Below are positions 24,358-33,308 of a stretch of 49,429 nt of DNA, piece after piece. The position numbers and the translations under genes were made by a program. Where the stretch lies: assembly GCA_001604275.1 (NCBI GenBank), contig LVBD01000052.1, positions 1-49,429 of the forward strand. Reading direction: 5' to 3'. Numbering within the stretch: the first letter of the stretch is position 1; each line of letters opens with the position of its first letter. The notes beneath the pieces were generated by a model. That model worked only from the letters and a program-made list of their open reading frames with translations. It was not told the DNA's origin and did not search any database. Source of the stretch: Spirochaetales bacterium Spiro_02 (lineage in GTDB: Bacteria; Spirochaetota; Spirochaetia; Sphaerochaetales; Sphaerochaetaceae).

Positions 24358-25002
24358 ATGATTATTGAGCGCAGAATGACCAGGAATCCTGTTACAGCCA
24401 CTCCAGACATGTCGGTGGCGGAGGCTTCCGCGCTGATGAAGCAGGAGAAGGTGCATCGGCTGCCTGTATTGGACAAGGACAAGAAACTCATCGGAATCAT
24501 TTCCGAGAAGGATATTCTCTACGCTTCTCCGTCTCCCGCCAGCAGTCTCTCCATCCATGAGATGGCCTATCTGCTTTCCAAGCTGACGGTGAAGAAACTC
24601 ATGACCAAGGATGTCGTGACCATCACCAAGGATACGACTGTCGAGGAAGCGGCTCGGCTGATGGTCGACCAGGATCTATCCAGTCTTCCCGTGCTCGAGG
24701 AAGGCAAGCTGATCGGCATCGTTTCCAAATCGGATATGTTCAAGATCCTGCTGGAACTGTTCGGAGCGCGTCATTTCGGGGTGCGTCTTTCGTTCCTTGT
24801 GGAGGATCATCCCGGCACGATCGCGCGGATTTCCGGAGCCTTGGCCGAACATGGGATCGATATCATTTCGTTCGGTACGTTCATGGGAACGGAGCCTACC
24901 AACGCGATCTGCACGATCAAGGCGCAGGGGGCTTCCATGGCTACCGTGGTCGAGATCGTCAAACCCTTCGTCCTGCAGTTGCTCGATGTCAGGGAGGTCT
25001 GA
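24358..25002 (+). CDS. CBS-pair and ACT-domain protein (AcuB-like)
   Basis: A 214-residue cytoplasmic protein with two CBS motifs (about 7-60 and 78-135; HRLPVLDKDKKLIGIISEKD and LSSLPVLEEGKLIGIVSKSD) and a C-terminal ACT domain from about 140 (VRLSFLVEDHPGTIARISG). CBS pairs bind adenosyl ligands and ACT domains bind amino acids, so this is a plausible sensor linking energy state and amino-acid supply. It resembles AcuB but has no acetoin genes nearby. GGAGG precedes the ATG. Its position 62 bases after livF suggests a regulatory link to branched-chain amino acids; that is inference. Its 3' end carries the ribosome site of the Smr gene. Confidence 0.85.
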   Translation: MIIERRMTRNPVTATPDMSVAEASALMKQEKVHRLPVLDKDKKLIGIISEKDILYASPSPASSLSIHEMAYLLSKLTVKKLMTKDVVTITKDTTVEEAARLMVDQDLSSLPVLEEGKLIGIVSKSDMFKILLELFGARHFGVRLSFLVEDHPGTIARISGALAEHGIDIISFGTFMGTEPTNAICTIKAQGASMATVVEIVKPFVLQLLDVREV

Positions 25003-25004
25003 CG

Positions 25005-26246
25005 GTGTCTCGGCAAAAAAAGAAGAATAGGAATGTCGAAAGAGGGGAAGCGGCTGGAACAAGCCGCTTCCCCCGTCTTCAGGACGACTCGCAAAGCGAT
25101 GCCTATAGACCTTTTGCAGATTTGCGGATCAAGCAGCGGGCCGTCGAAAAGGAAGCTACCGGTGGCGACGCATCCTCTTCCAGAGGAGATTCTCATGTCG
25201 GCGGTTCCGCGCCGACCGAGAAGGCCAAGGCATCGTCGAAAACCCTATCGCGCAAGTCCGTTGTCGGAGGCTTTGACCCATCGGCGGATTTCGGAGATAT
25301 CCTGCGGCAGTGGGAGGCCACCGGCGATCCCTATGCCATGCCCGGAAAAGGTGCTGGCGGGGGGCCGGGGGTCGGGCGTCGCCTGAAGAAACGTTCGGAA
25401 TCGGACAATGCCGTCAAACGTATGGACGACACGACCCAGGCTGCTCGGAAAAGCGTTCAGTCGATGGATTTCGCCCGGATATTCGCACAATGGGAAGCGG
25501 GTGGACTCGGTGACGGGACGAAGAAACCTTCCGGAGGAAAAGCAAGCGCGCAAGGATCCGTCCCTTCGGGACAAACTGCGAAAAGCCGTATCGTCTCTTC
25601 CGGTCCTAGGAAGGATTTTGCGCAGATCCTCGAAGAATGGGAAGCGTCCCAGCTTCCGAAACAAGCGTCGGCACGGAAGGTATCGCGAGCCGCTTCCCCT
25701 GCGACAGCCGAGCCTGTGGAGTTTCCTGTCGAACCCTCTGACCATGAAGAGGAAGAGCCTGTCGATGATGGACGTCCGAGACCTGTGTGGTCGGCTGGCA
25801 AGCCTACTCGCTTCGGTTCCGATCGGATTTCCGGCGGAGGGGGGTTCGCCGACATCTATGACCAGTGGGCAGCTCAGCAACAGCACGAAGAGGAAGCGCG
25901 TCTGGAGCAGGCCGTGATCGAAAAAGAATCCGAGGCGGTGTCCGCCATGCCGCTTGAACTTTCGAAGCTCCGGCAGATGTTGCCGCAAGTCACGCTGGAT
26001 CTACACGGACTGACAGCGGATGAGGCTGCCACCAGAGTTCGTAATTTTCTGTCTGATAGTCATCGGAACCACTTGCGCAAAGTATGCGTCATTCATGGAA
26101 AAGGACTCCACGCGCCACAGGGGCAGGGCGTGCTGAAAGATATCGTTCTGCAGGAAATCGAACGATCGAAAGTTGTGCGCGAATTCTCCGTCCCTCCCGC
26201 CAGATATGGCGGAAGCGGTGTCCTGTGGCTGATTCTCAAGGACTAG
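25005..26246 (+). CDS. Smr-domain protein with four DFxxIxxxWEA motifs
   Basis: A 413-residue protein. The C-terminal Smr domain (about 326-413) has LDLHG at 331-335 and VIHGKG, the motifs of Smr nucleases related to the MutS2 C-terminus. The first 320 residues are low-complexity and basic, with four spaced copies of one peptide: DFGDILRQWEA (95-105), DFARIFAQWEA (155-165), DFAQILEEWEA (204-214) and FADIYDQWAA (281-290). These look like short linear docking motifs. The start is a GTG at 25005 with AGGGAGG 7 bases upstream inside the CBS-ACT gene, so the two are coupled. Smr proteins cleave DNA or RNA, recently linked to collided ribosomes. The role here is not established. Confidence 0.85.
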   Translation: MSRQKKKNRNVERGEAAGTSRFPRLQDDSQSDAYRPFADLRIKQRAVEKEATGGDASSSRGDSHVGGSAPTEKAKASSKTLSRKSVVGGFDPSADFGDILRQWEATGDPYAMPGKGAGGGPGVGRRLKKRSESDNAVKRMDDTTQAARKSVQSMDFARIFAQWEAGGLGDGTKKPSGGKASAQGSVPSGQTAKSRIVSSGPRKDFAQILEEWEASQLPKQASARKVSRAASPATAEPVEFPVEPSDHEEEEPVDDGRPRPVWSAGKPTRFGSDRISGGGGFADIYDQWAAQQQHEEEARLEQAVIEKESEAVSAMPLELSKLRQMLPQVTLDLHGLTADEAATRVRNFLSDSHRNHLRKVCVIHGKGLHAPQGQGVLKDIVLQEIERSKVVREFSVPPARYGGSGVLWLILKD

Positions 26247-26257
26247 CAGGGATCCGA

Positions 26258-27052
26258 TCATCCTACTGGAAACGTGAAGCAATGTAGCTGGTGCGTAGCC
26301 AGGAGCTTCACTGTCTCCGCTGCTGCGAAGCCGCTTCGTTGCGCCAGTAGCACATCCTGGATATGGAGCATCGTCAGCAATGCTTCGCTCATCTGTGAAC
26401 GATGGCATTTGATCGCTTCCATTTTCAGATCATGGAACGGGCCGATGTCGATAGTCGTATTCGGTTTGTCGGTGAAGTAAAGTCCAAGGATCGATACCTG
26501 CCAGACGTCGGATCGAAGTCCTCCGTCGACGAACGAGGGATAGAATCCATATGGGGCGTCCATGATGCATTTCTTGACTGCTTGGCCGACCTTGATGTGG
26601 TCGCTGTGGCTTTCGTTCTCGAGCGCCGGGTCTACGGTGAACACCGCATGGGGACGGATAGCGCGGATCACCGGGAGAATCGCATCCGATATTTCGTCGA
26701 TGGTTGCATGCGTCTTGTCTGCGAAGCCGAGGAACCCGGCGTTCTGTACGCCGAGGACTTGCTGTGCGGCGAGCGCCTCGCTTTGTCGTTCCGTCAAGCA
26801 GTCGTTCTCTGTTCCGATATAGGCGGGATTGGCATATCGGTCGTCGCAGACGGTCAGTTCGTACACCTGTGTTCCGTCGGCGACGAGCGCCGCCATTATT
26901 CCCCCTGCGCCGATCTGATCGTCATCGGGATGTGGTTGGATGAACAAAGCTCTGCCGATTCCCTCAAGCTTCGGTACCGCTGTCAATTGCGCGGCTATGC
27001 GTAAAACTTGTGAATCCGCCGGTTCGGCGGCATGTCCATGCTGAATTACCAT
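26258..27052 (-). CDS. PIG-L/LmbE family deacetylase
   Basis: A 264-residue member of the zinc-dependent N-acetylglucosaminyl deacetylase family. The metal motif is PHPDDDQIGAGG, with a second histidine motif in ESHSDHIKVG. Members deacetylate GlcNAc-linked substrates such as sugar lipids, thiols or antibiotics; the substrate here is unknown. The ATG at 27052 has AGGAGG 5 bases upstream, which rules out an ATG 15 codons earlier. There is no signal peptide, so it is cytoplasmic. It converges on the Smr gene 11 bases away and lies behind the infA terminator, so it probably has its own promoter in 27053-27140. Confidence 0.87.
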   Translation of the reverse strand: MVIQHGHAAEPADSQVLRIAAQLTAVPKLEGIGRALFIQPHPDDDQIGAGGIMAALVADGTQVYELTVCDDRYANPAYIGTENDCLTERQSEALAAQQVLGVQNAGFLGFADKTHATIDEISDAILPVIRAIRPHAVFTVDPALENESHSDHIKVGQAVKKCIMDAPYGFYPSFVDGGLRSDVWQVSILGLYFTDKPNTTIDIGPFHDLKMEAIKCHRSQMSEALLTMLHIQDVLLAQRSGFAAAETVKLLATHQLHCFTFPVG

Positions 27053-27094
27053 GATTTCCTCCTTCGGCCTCTGTCTGGCGGGCAGAGCCGACAC

Positions 27095-27119
27095 CAAAAC
27101 CGTCCGGAATCCGGACGGT
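27095..27119 (-). terminator. Rho-independent terminator of infA
   Basis: On minus, a 9-bp perfect stem (ACCGTCCGG / CCGGACGGT, 27119-27111 with 27107-27099), a 3-base loop, then TTTT. It lies 50 bases after the infA stop. A 12-bp palindrome CATGATATCATG follows at 27127-27138, upstream of the stem. Confidence 0.8.
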
Positions 27120-27168
27120 CTCTCACCATGATATCATGATTTCGATTTGACTGGTACGCAGAAGCGGC

Positions 27169-27387
27169 TCAACGCTCGCGATAGATGATCCTGCCTCTGG
27201 TCAGATCGTATGGGGAAAGCGCGACACGGACGGTATCGCCGGGGACGATCCTGATATAATGCTTGCGCATCTTGCCGGACAGGTGGGCAAGGATGACATG
27301 ATTGTTCTGCAGTTCGACGCGGAACATTGTGTTCGGAAGGGCTTCTCTGACAACGCCTTCCACTTCAATCGCTTCTTCTTTAGCCAC
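27169..27387 (-). CDS. infA: translation initiation factor IF-1
   Basis: A 72-residue OB-fold protein of the standard IF-1 length. It begins with a GTG start codon reading [13 protein letters not shown] and contains the family blocks [23 protein letters not shown] and [18 protein letters not shown]. It occupies the ribosomal A site during initiation. The GTG at 27387 has AGGAGG 4 bases upstream, closely spaced. It is monocistronic, with a consensus promoter about 35 bases upstream and a strong terminator. It is not within a ribosomal-protein operon, unlike in many bacteria. Confidence 0.97.
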   Translation of the reverse strand: MAKEEAIEVEGVVREALPNTMFRVELQNNHVILAHLSGKMRKHYIRIVPGDTVRVALSPYDLTRGRIIYRER

Positions 27388-27421
27388 AATTCCTCCTGAA
27401 TATTTGCTGTAAAGCATTGGA

Positions 27422-27450
27422 ATTATAGGGATTGTCCCGTACTCTGTCAA
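27422..27450 (-). promoter_or_regulatory. consensus sigma70 promoter of infA
   Basis: On minus, TTGACA (27450-27445), exactly 17 bases, TATAAT (27427-27422). It matches consensus at every position, the strongest promoter in the window. Confidence 0.9.
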
Positions 27451-27500
27451 CAATTGCATCCAATCAATGGTGCGAGAGGGGGCAGGAACGGGCTGAACAG

Positions 27501-28889
27501 TTACACCAATGCACTGAAGATGTCCCAGTATCCTTTTGCGAAAATCACAAGGACGATGATCGGCAGGCCCCATGTGATATAGAACCGCGCCCATTTCGGG
27601 AACTTGAGTCCTTGTCCCTCATCGGCTTCCGCAATGAAGTTCTTCCACCCCCATGCGCGTTTGCTGCAGCAGAAGAACAGGAAGACAAGGGATCCTAGGG
27701 GCAGCAGCGTGGTGCTGACGACGAAATCCTCGAGATCGAGGACGCCGGTCCCCGGTCCCAGCGGCTGGAAGCTCGACCAGAGGTTGAAGCCGAGAATACA
27801 GGGAATCGACAGGACGATGATCGCCGCACAGTTGACCGCGCTCGCCCGCCTGCGGCTCCATCCATGCACGTCGATCCAGTAGCTGACGATGTTCTCGAAT
27901 ACGGCGATCAGCGTGGTCATGGCCGCGAAACTCATGAAGAGGAAGAATAAGCCTCCCCACAATCGCCCCCCGGCCATCTGACTGAAGATGGCCGGCAGCG
28001 TGATGAACAGCAGACTCGGCCCGGAGCCCGGGTTGACTCCGTAGGCGAAGCAGGCGGGGAAGATGATCAGCCCGCTCATGATCGCCACGAACGTATCCAG
28101 GGCGATGATCCGCACCGATTCTCCAGTCAGCGACTGCTTGCGGTCGATGTATGAGCCGAAGATCGTCATGGCGCCGATGCCGATGCTCAGCGTGAAGAAC
28201 GCCTGGCCCATCGCGGCGAACACCACCTCGCCGATGCCGGCTTCGGCCATCTTTCCGAAATCCGGCAACAGATAGAACTTCAGACCTTCGGACGCACCGG
28301 GGGTGAGGATCGAATTGACTGCCAGCAGCACCATGATGGCCAGCAGGCAGAGCATCATGATTTTCGTGATCCGTTCCACGCCGTTCTGCAGACCTCGTCC
28401 GACGATCGCGAAGCCGATGACAGTGGCCAGAAACATCCAGAACACCTGTTTCTCCGGTGCGGAAAGCAACGCGGAGAAAGCGGTCCCGATAGCCTCGGCG
28501 TCAAGACCTGAGAAATCCCCTCTGATCGTATAGAGGAAATATGCGAGCAGCCATCCCGTGATCGTCGTGTAGAACATCATCAGCAGATAGTTGCCGGCGA
28601 TGGCGGCCGGACCGTAGAGGTGCCACTTCGTCCCTTTCGGTTCGAGCGTCCGAAGCGCCAGGCCGATGTTCTGTCTAGCGGCTCGTCCGATGGCGAATTC
28701 CATGACCATGATCGGCAGGCCGAGTAGGACGAGAAAGAGCAGATATACGAGCACGAACGCCGCCCCGCCGTATTTGCCGGTGATGTAGGGGAAGCGCCAT
28801 ACGTTCCCCAAACCGATCGCGCATCCTGCGGAAAGCAGAATGAAGCCGAATCTACTTGCCAGAGCCTCTCGCTCTTGCCTGTTGCCCAT
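27501..28889 (-). CDS. NSS-family sodium:amino-acid symporter (copy 1)
   Basis: A 462-residue neurotransmitter:sodium symporter with the unwound helix-1 signature [16 protein letters not shown] and about 11 or 12 membrane segments, the LeuT fold. Bacterial members import amino acids with sodium. The ATG at 28889 has AGGTGG 9 bases upstream; an ATG 31 codons earlier is rejected as unrelated sequence. It is a close paralogue of the gene at 29496-30878: long blocks are nearly identical even at DNA level, while the helix 4-5 region ([19 protein letters not shown]) is clearly different. It is third in the unit NSS2, C_GCAxxG gene, NSS1. The substrate is unknown; glycine cleavage genes lie across the divergent region. 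Confidence 0.93.
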   Translation of the reverse strand: MGNRQEREALASRFGFILLSAGCAIGLGNVWRFPYITGKYGGAAFVLVYLLFLVLLGLPIMVMEFAIGRAARQNIGLALRTLEPKGTKWHLYGPAAIAGNYLLMMFYTTITGWLLAYFLYTIRGDFSGLDAEAIGTAFSALLSAPEKQVFWMFLATVIGFAIVGRGLQNGVERITKIMMLCLLAIMVLLAVNSILTPGASEGLKFYLLPDFGKMAEAGIGEVVFAAMGQAFFTLSIGIGAMTIFGSYIDRKQSLTGESVRIIALDTFVAIMSGLIIFPACFAYGVNPGSGPSLLFITLPAIFSQMAGGRLWGGLFFLFMSFAAMTTLIAVFENIVSYWIDVHGWSRRRASAVNCAAIIVLSIPCILGFNLWSSFQPLGPGTGVLDLEDFVVSTTLLPLGSLVFLFFCCSKRAWGWKNFIAEADEGQGLKFPKWARFYITWGLPIIVLVIFAKGYWDIFSALV

Positions 28890-29025
28890 GTTGGAAAACC
28901 ACCTTGCTCGTACATCGGAAGTCTTCTGAGGCTTGGATCCGCCGCCGACACTTCCCGACCGTCCTGCCACGGACCTTCCCACCCGCCATGAGGACTGTCA
29001 TCGAGTCTAGCACGAGTTCGCGAAA

Positions 29026-29481
29026 TCATTCAACGGGAAGTTTTTTTGTTCCCGTTTCGGCAGCAGCCCTCAGGTACTCGGTTGTAAAGACGATCGTTTC
29101 GTTGGTCAACTCTTCGCACAAATGGGGAGGATCGTGATCGGTGAACCCTCCCGGCCGGAGTTCGCAACAGCGCAGAGCTCCGAACTTGGCGGTGAACACC
29201 TTTGCGAAATCAAAACAGCACGAGGCGATCAGCTTGTCATCGTGCCCTTGCTCCGCTCCATAGATGCCGATGAACATGAGCGCCCCTTCTACAAGCCCGC
29301 ATTGAGCTCCGAACCCTCCGGCGCCGTGCATTCCTATGGCGGAAAGCATCGTCTGTTCTTCTATCGGGGTGTCCAGCAGCACACCAAGACAGGAGAGCAT
29401 GGTTCGTGCGCAATTGATATCATGGTCCCAATACAACCGGTGTACTGTTTCCGAAATGAACTTCCGTTCCTGTTCTTCCAT
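29026..29481 (-). CDS. C_GCAxxG_C_C family redox-type protein
   Basis: A 151-residue cysteine-rich protein of the C_GCAxxG_C_C family. Features are NCARTMLSCLG, the glycine-rich GAGGFGAQCGLVEGALMFIG (the namesake motif) and CCFDFAKVFTAKFGALRCC. The family is thought to be redox-active or metal-binding, but no function is established. It usually stands near redox or transport genes. It begins at the ATG at 29481, 14 bases after NSS2 stops, with AGGAG about 11 bases upstream. It lies between the two NSS symporters on the same strand, so all three are likely co-transcribed. How such a protein relates to amino-acid import is not evident. Confidence 0.82.
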   Translation of the reverse strand: MEEQERKFISETVHRLYWDHDINCARTMLSCLGVLLDTPIEEQTMLSAIGMHGAGGFGAQCGLVEGALMFIGIYGAEQGHDDKLIASCCFDFAKVFTAKFGALRCCELRPGGFTDHDPPHLCEELTNETIVFTTEYLRAAAETGTKKLPVE

Positions 29482-29495
29482 GTCCGCTGTCGCTC

Positions 29496-30878
29496 CTATT
29501 TTACGAAGATGTCCCAGTATCCTTTCATGAATATGCCGATGATGATCAGCGGCAGGACCCATCGCACGTATTGGCGCATCCATGAAGGGAACTTGAGTCC
29601 TTGTCCTTCATCGGCTTCCGCAATGAAGTTCTTCCATCCCCAGCCGATCCTGTGAGCGCAGAACAGGACGAACAGCAAGGAGCCCAACGGCATGATCGTG
29701 TTGCTGATCAGAAAATCCTCGAGATCGAGGACGCCGGTCCCCGGTCCCAGCGGCTGGAAGCCTGACCAGAGGTTGAAGCCGAGGATGCAGGGAATCGACA
29801 GGACGATGATCGCCGCACAGTTGACCGCGCTCGCCCGCTTGCGGCTCCACCCATGTACGTCGATCCAGTAGCTGACGATGTTCTCGAATACGGCGATCAG
29901 TGTCGAAAATGCAGCGAACCCCATGAAGAGGAAGAACAAACTGCCCCAAAGCCGGCCTCCGGGCATCTGGCTGAAGATGGCCGGCAGCGTGATGAACAGC
30001 AGACTCGGCCCGGAGCCCGGGTTGACTCCGTAGGCGAAACAGGCGGGGAAGATGATCAGTCCGCTCATGATCGCCACGAACGTATCCAGTGCGATGATCC
30101 GAGCCGACTCGCCTGTCAGCGATTGCCTGCGGTCGATGTATGAGCCGAAGATCGCCATGCCTCCCATGCCGATGCTCAGCGTGAAGAACGCCTGGCCCAT
30201 CGCGGCGAACACCACCTCGCCGATGCCGGCTTCGGCCATCTTTCCGAAATCCGGCAACAGATAGAACTTCAGACCTTCGGACGCACCGGGAATGAGGACC
30301 GAATTGACCGCCAGCAGTACCATGATGGCAAGCAGGCAGAGCATCATGATCTTCGTGATTTGTTCCACGCCGTTCTGCAGACCTCGTCCGACGATCGCGA
30401 AGCCGATGACGACGCCTAGAGTCATCCAGAGCATCTGTAGCATCGGGCGTTCCAGCAACGAAGCGAAGTATCCTTCGATTTTCGGAACGTCCAGACCGAT
30501 GAACGAGCCGGACATCGATGCGGAAAGATATGCGAGCAGCCATCCGGTGATCGTAGTGTAGAACATCATCAGCAGATAGTTGCCGGCGATGGCGACCGGT
30601 CCGTAGAGATGCCACTTCGTCCCCTTCGGCTCGAGAGTCCGAAGCGCCAGGCCGATGTTCTGCCTGGCCGCCCGTCCGATGGCGAATTCCATGACCATGA
30701 TCGGCAGACCGAGAATGATGAGAAACAGCAGATACACGAGCACGAACGCCGCCCCGCCGTATTTGCCGGTGATGTAGGGGAAGCGCCATACGTTCCCCAA
30801 ACCGATCGCGCATCCTGCGGAAAGCAGAATGAAGCCGAGTCTGGAACCGAGTTTCTCCCGGTCGTCTATCGTAGCCAT
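29496..30878 (-). CDS. NSS-family sodium:amino-acid symporter (copy 2)
   Basis: A 460-residue NSS transporter with the same [10 protein letters not shown] signature and C-terminal GQGLKFPSWMRQYVRW end as copy 1. AGGAG lies 8 bases before the ATG at 30878. It is the first gene of a three-gene minus-strand unit and is divergent from glyA. Compared with copy 1, the helix 4-5 region (YLSASMSGSFIGLDVPKIEG) and the extreme C-terminus differ, while most other stretches are nearly identical. That pattern suggests duplication followed by gene conversion. The substrate is probably an amino acid, with a related but distinct specificity. Confidence 0.93.
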   Translation of the reverse strand: MATIDDREKLGSRLGFILLSAGCAIGLGNVWRFPYITGKYGGAAFVLVYLLFLIILGLPIMVMEFAIGRAARQNIGLALRTLEPKGTKWHLYGPVAIAGNYLLMMFYTTITGWLLAYLSASMSGSFIGLDVPKIEGYFASLLERPMLQMLWMTLGVVIGFAIVGRGLQNGVEQITKIMMLCLLAIMVLLAVNSVLIPGASEGLKFYLLPDFGKMAEAGIGEVVFAAMGQAFFTLSIGMGGMAIFGSYIDRRQSLTGESARIIALDTFVAIMSGLIIFPACFAYGVNPGSGPSLLFITLPAIFSQMPGGRLWGSLFFLFMGFAAFSTLIAVFENIVSYWIDVHGWSRKRASAVNCAAIIVLSIPCILGFNLWSGFQPLGPGTGVLDLEDFLISNTIMPLGSLLFVLFCAHRIGWGWKNFIAEADEGQGLKFPSWMRQYVRWVLPLIIIGIFMKGYWDIFVK

Positions 30879-31152
30879 TGCATCGACTCCTGGTTGTTAT
30901 CGCGCCAAAACCGTACTATCACTGTGTCCTCTGGCACGGCATTGAACGCTTCGAACAGTCTAAAGCGCTTTCCTTGGGATTGCAAGGCGCTGAGCGATAG
31001 GTTTTCAGCTTCGCCAGGAGTCCCTGATTCTGTCGGCGACGTATGTCCGCACAGTCTCTTGACACGATAAATACACGCTGTCTCGTTGACAATGCGCGGC
31101 AATGTGGGCAAGATTGGAGTACAGTCCGATCATCGTTCAGGAGGATTTTCCC
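30879..31152. other. divergent region between NSS2 and glyA
   Basis: This 274-base region should hold promoters for both directions. On plus, TTGACA occurs at 31059-31064 and 31086-31091, but neither has a good -10 at 17 bases (the best is CAAGAT at 31109-31114). A glycine riboswitch was looked for because of the downstream genes; its conserved core was not found. No other structure is evident. Confidence 0.4.
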
Positions 31153-32682
31153 ATGGCAGGCAAGGGTGCGTTGAAAGCATATCTGGCGACAGGTAGCGTG
31201 GATCCGGGAATGGTAGCGTATGTCGCTTCGTTGGAAAAAGTGGCGCAGGTGGCGCCGATGGTGGCCGGCCATATCGTCCGTGAGCTGTCCGACCAGCGGT
31301 CGCATCTGAAACTGATCGCCAGTGAGAATTTCAGTAGTCTCAGTACTCAGCTGGCCATGGGAAACCTGTTGACCGACAAGTATAGCGAAGGATATCCGTT
31401 CCATCGATTCTATGCTGGGTGCGATAATGTCGATGCCATCGAGGCTTATGCCTGTGGAAAAGCCTGCGAGCTGTTCGGTGCGGAGCACGCCTATGTACAG
31501 CCTCATAGCGGTGCCGATGCGAACTTATGTGCATATTGGGCGATCCTCAACGCACGGGTGCAGGTTCCCGCCATGGAGGAAGTAGGAATTTCCAATCCAA
31601 GCGACATGAGCCGCGGGCAGTGGGATGCGATCCGGCGACTGACTGGCAACCAGCGGATTCTCGGTCTCGATTACTATAGCGGCGGCCATCTGACCCACGG
31701 GTATCGGCAGAATGTCTCCGCCCAGATGTTCGATGCCTACAGTTATACGGTCGATGAGCGGACCGGATTGCTTGACTATGATGCCATCGAACGGCAGGCG
31801 AAGGAAATCAGGCCCTTGATTCTGCTTGCAGGTTACAGCGCATATCCTCGTTTGATCGATTTTCATCGGATGGCGGATATCGCCCATTCCGTCGGAGCCG
31901 TATTCATGGTCGACATGGCCCATTTCGCCGGGCTTGTCGCTGGCAAGGTGCTGACCGGCGATTATGAGCCGGTCGCCTGGGCGGATGTCGTGACGACCAC
32001 GACCCATAAGACGCTCAGAGGGCCGCGAGGCGGAATGATCCTTTGCAAGCAGGAGTATGCAGAGTCCGTGGACAAGGGCTGCCCGCTGGTGATCGGCGGT
32101 CCGCTTCCCCATGTGATGGCCGCCAAGGCTGTCGCGTTGACCGAGGCATGTTCCGATGAGTTCCGGACCTATGCGGCATCGATCGTAACAAATGCGAAGG
32201 CGCTTGCCGCGGCCTGCATCGAAGCGGGTATCCCCGTGGCGACCGGTGGTACGGACAATCATTTGATGCTGCTGGATGTCAGGGGTTTCGGATTGAACGG
32301 CCGGCAGGCGGAGAGCGCTCTGAGAGAGTGCGGTGTGACGCTGAACCGAAACGCCCTGCCGTTCGATCCGAACGGACCGTGGTATACCAGCGGTCTGAGA
32401 ATCGGGACCCCTGCGGTCACGACGCTGGGCATGGGTGCGGACGAAATGCGCGAGATCGCCTCGATCATCGCACTGGTTCTGCGCGGTACCCGTTCCGCGA
32501 AAATCACGAAAGGGGAGAAAGCCGGTCAGTTGAGCAAGGCGAAGTATGTGACCGATCCTGCGGTGGTGGACGAGGCTACGGCACGCGTCAATACGCTGCT
32601 TGGCAGATTCCTCCTCTATCCGGAGTTGGATCTTCCGTTCCTCAAGGAGCATTTCCCGCTCGACAGCGCGATGGAGAGATGA
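31153..32682 (+). CDS. glyA: serine hydroxymethyltransferase (long form)
   Basis: A 509-residue PLP enzyme that converts serine plus tetrahydrofolate to glycine plus methylene-tetrahydrofolate. The PLP lysine is in TTTTHKTLRGPRGG, and other family blocks are KLIASENFSS, DKYSEGYP, VQPHSGADAN and TGGTDNHLMLLD. It is about 90 residues longer than the E. coli enzyme, with an insertion after NARVQVPAMEEVG that matches the long forms of spirochaetes and chlamydiae. The ATG at 31153 has AGGAGG 8 bases upstream. It heads glyA-gcvH-gcvPA-gcvPB, supplying or consuming glycine and one-carbon units together with the cleavage system. Confidence 0.96.
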   Translation: MAGKGALKAYLATGSVDPGMVAYVASLEKVAQVAPMVAGHIVRELSDQRSHLKLIASENFSSLSTQLAMGNLLTDKYSEGYPFHRFYAGCDNVDAIEAYACGKACELFGAEHAYVQPHSGADANLCAYWAILNARVQVPAMEEVGISNPSDMSRGQWDAIRRLTGNQRILGLDYYSGGHLTHGYRQNVSAQMFDAYSYTVDERTGLLDYDAIERQAKEIRPLILLAGYSAYPRLIDFHRMADIAHSVGAVFMVDMAHFAGLVAGKVLTGDYEPVAWADVVTTTTHKTLRGPRGGMILCKQEYAESVDKGCPLVIGGPLPHVMAAKAVALTEACSDEFRTYAASIVTNAKALAAACIEAGIPVATGGTDNHLMLLDVRGFGLNGRQAESALRECGVTLNRNALPFDPNGPWYTSGLRIGTPAVTTLGMGADEMREIASIIALVLRGTRSAKITKGEKAGQLSKAKYVTDPAVVDEATARVNTLLGRFLLYPELDLPFLKEHFPLDSAMER

Positions 32683-32728
32683 TAGCATTTGTCTTGATGA
32701 TATAGTATCGGGATGAGGAGGCATGAAT

Positions 32729-33112
32729 ATGAGCAAAGTTCCCGCTGGATTGAAGTATTCCAAGGATCATGAATGGATTCGGCTCGAAGGCGACAAAGCC
32801 TATGTCGGAATCACCGACCACGCCCAGGATGCGTTGGGGGAGATCGTATATGTCGAACTTCCTCCGGTGGGCGAGGCCTATGACGCGGACGAGGAAATCG
32901 CCAACATAGAATCGGTCAAGGCCGCGTCAGCTATCTATAATCCTGCCGCAGGTACCGTCGCGGAAGTGAACGAGGCTCTGGACGGTTCCCCTGAACTGAT
33001 CAATACGGACTGCTATGAGAACTATCTGTATGTCCTGTCCGGAGTTTCCGCAACGGCTTTGGACGGTCTGATGGATGCATCGGCCTATGAGGAGTATCTG
33101 AAGACGCTCTGA
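32729..33112 (+). CDS. gcvH: glycine cleavage system H protein
   Basis: A 127-residue lipoyl carrier protein. The lipoylated lysine is Lys64 in ESVKAASAI, and the N-terminus YSKDHEWIRLEGDKAYVGIT is typical. The ATG at 32729 has AGGAGG 7 bases upstream; the ATG at 32723 is only 1 base from that site. GcvH shuttles the aminomethyl arm between P, T and L proteins. It is 46 bases after glyA and 196 bases before gcvPA. Confidence 0.96.
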   Translation: MSKVPAGLKYSKDHEWIRLEGDKAYVGITDHAQDALGEIVYVELPPVGEAYDADEEIANIESVKAASAIYNPAAGTVAEVNEALDGSPELINTDCYENYLYVLSGVSATALDGLMDASAYEEYLKTL

Positions 33113-33308
33113 TGTGTCGGATGCATGATCCGGTCATGTTTCGTCGGGTGGGTGGCGGCTGTTTCCGCAAGCTTTCGCATGCTTGGCCGGAATTGCATGA
33201 ATCTGAAGACGGGAGAAAGGCTGTTGGCGTTTCTTTCCGTTCCACATATCTACGTACGTTTCCACATAGCGGGGATATGCGTAAACGTTCGATACCCAGG
33301 AGGCTCGC
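33113..33308. other. gap between gcvH and gcvPA
   Basis: 196 bases without a gene. A short direct repeat TTCCACATA occurs at about 33240 and 33270, and a weak TTGGCG-17-TATCTA pair could be an internal promoter. No riboswitch core or terminator is seen. Confidence 0.3.

Noticed and set aside
30930-30955. Possible sigma54 promoter (TGGCAC then TTGAA)
   Set aside because: The spacing between the -24 and -12 elements is one base short and the GC of the -12 element is missing.
30879-31152. Glycine riboswitch upstream of glyA
   Set aside because: The conserved aptamer core sequences could not be found on either strand by eye.
31525-32763. Long open frame antisense to glyA
   Set aside because: Shadow frame; glyA is fully supported on plus.
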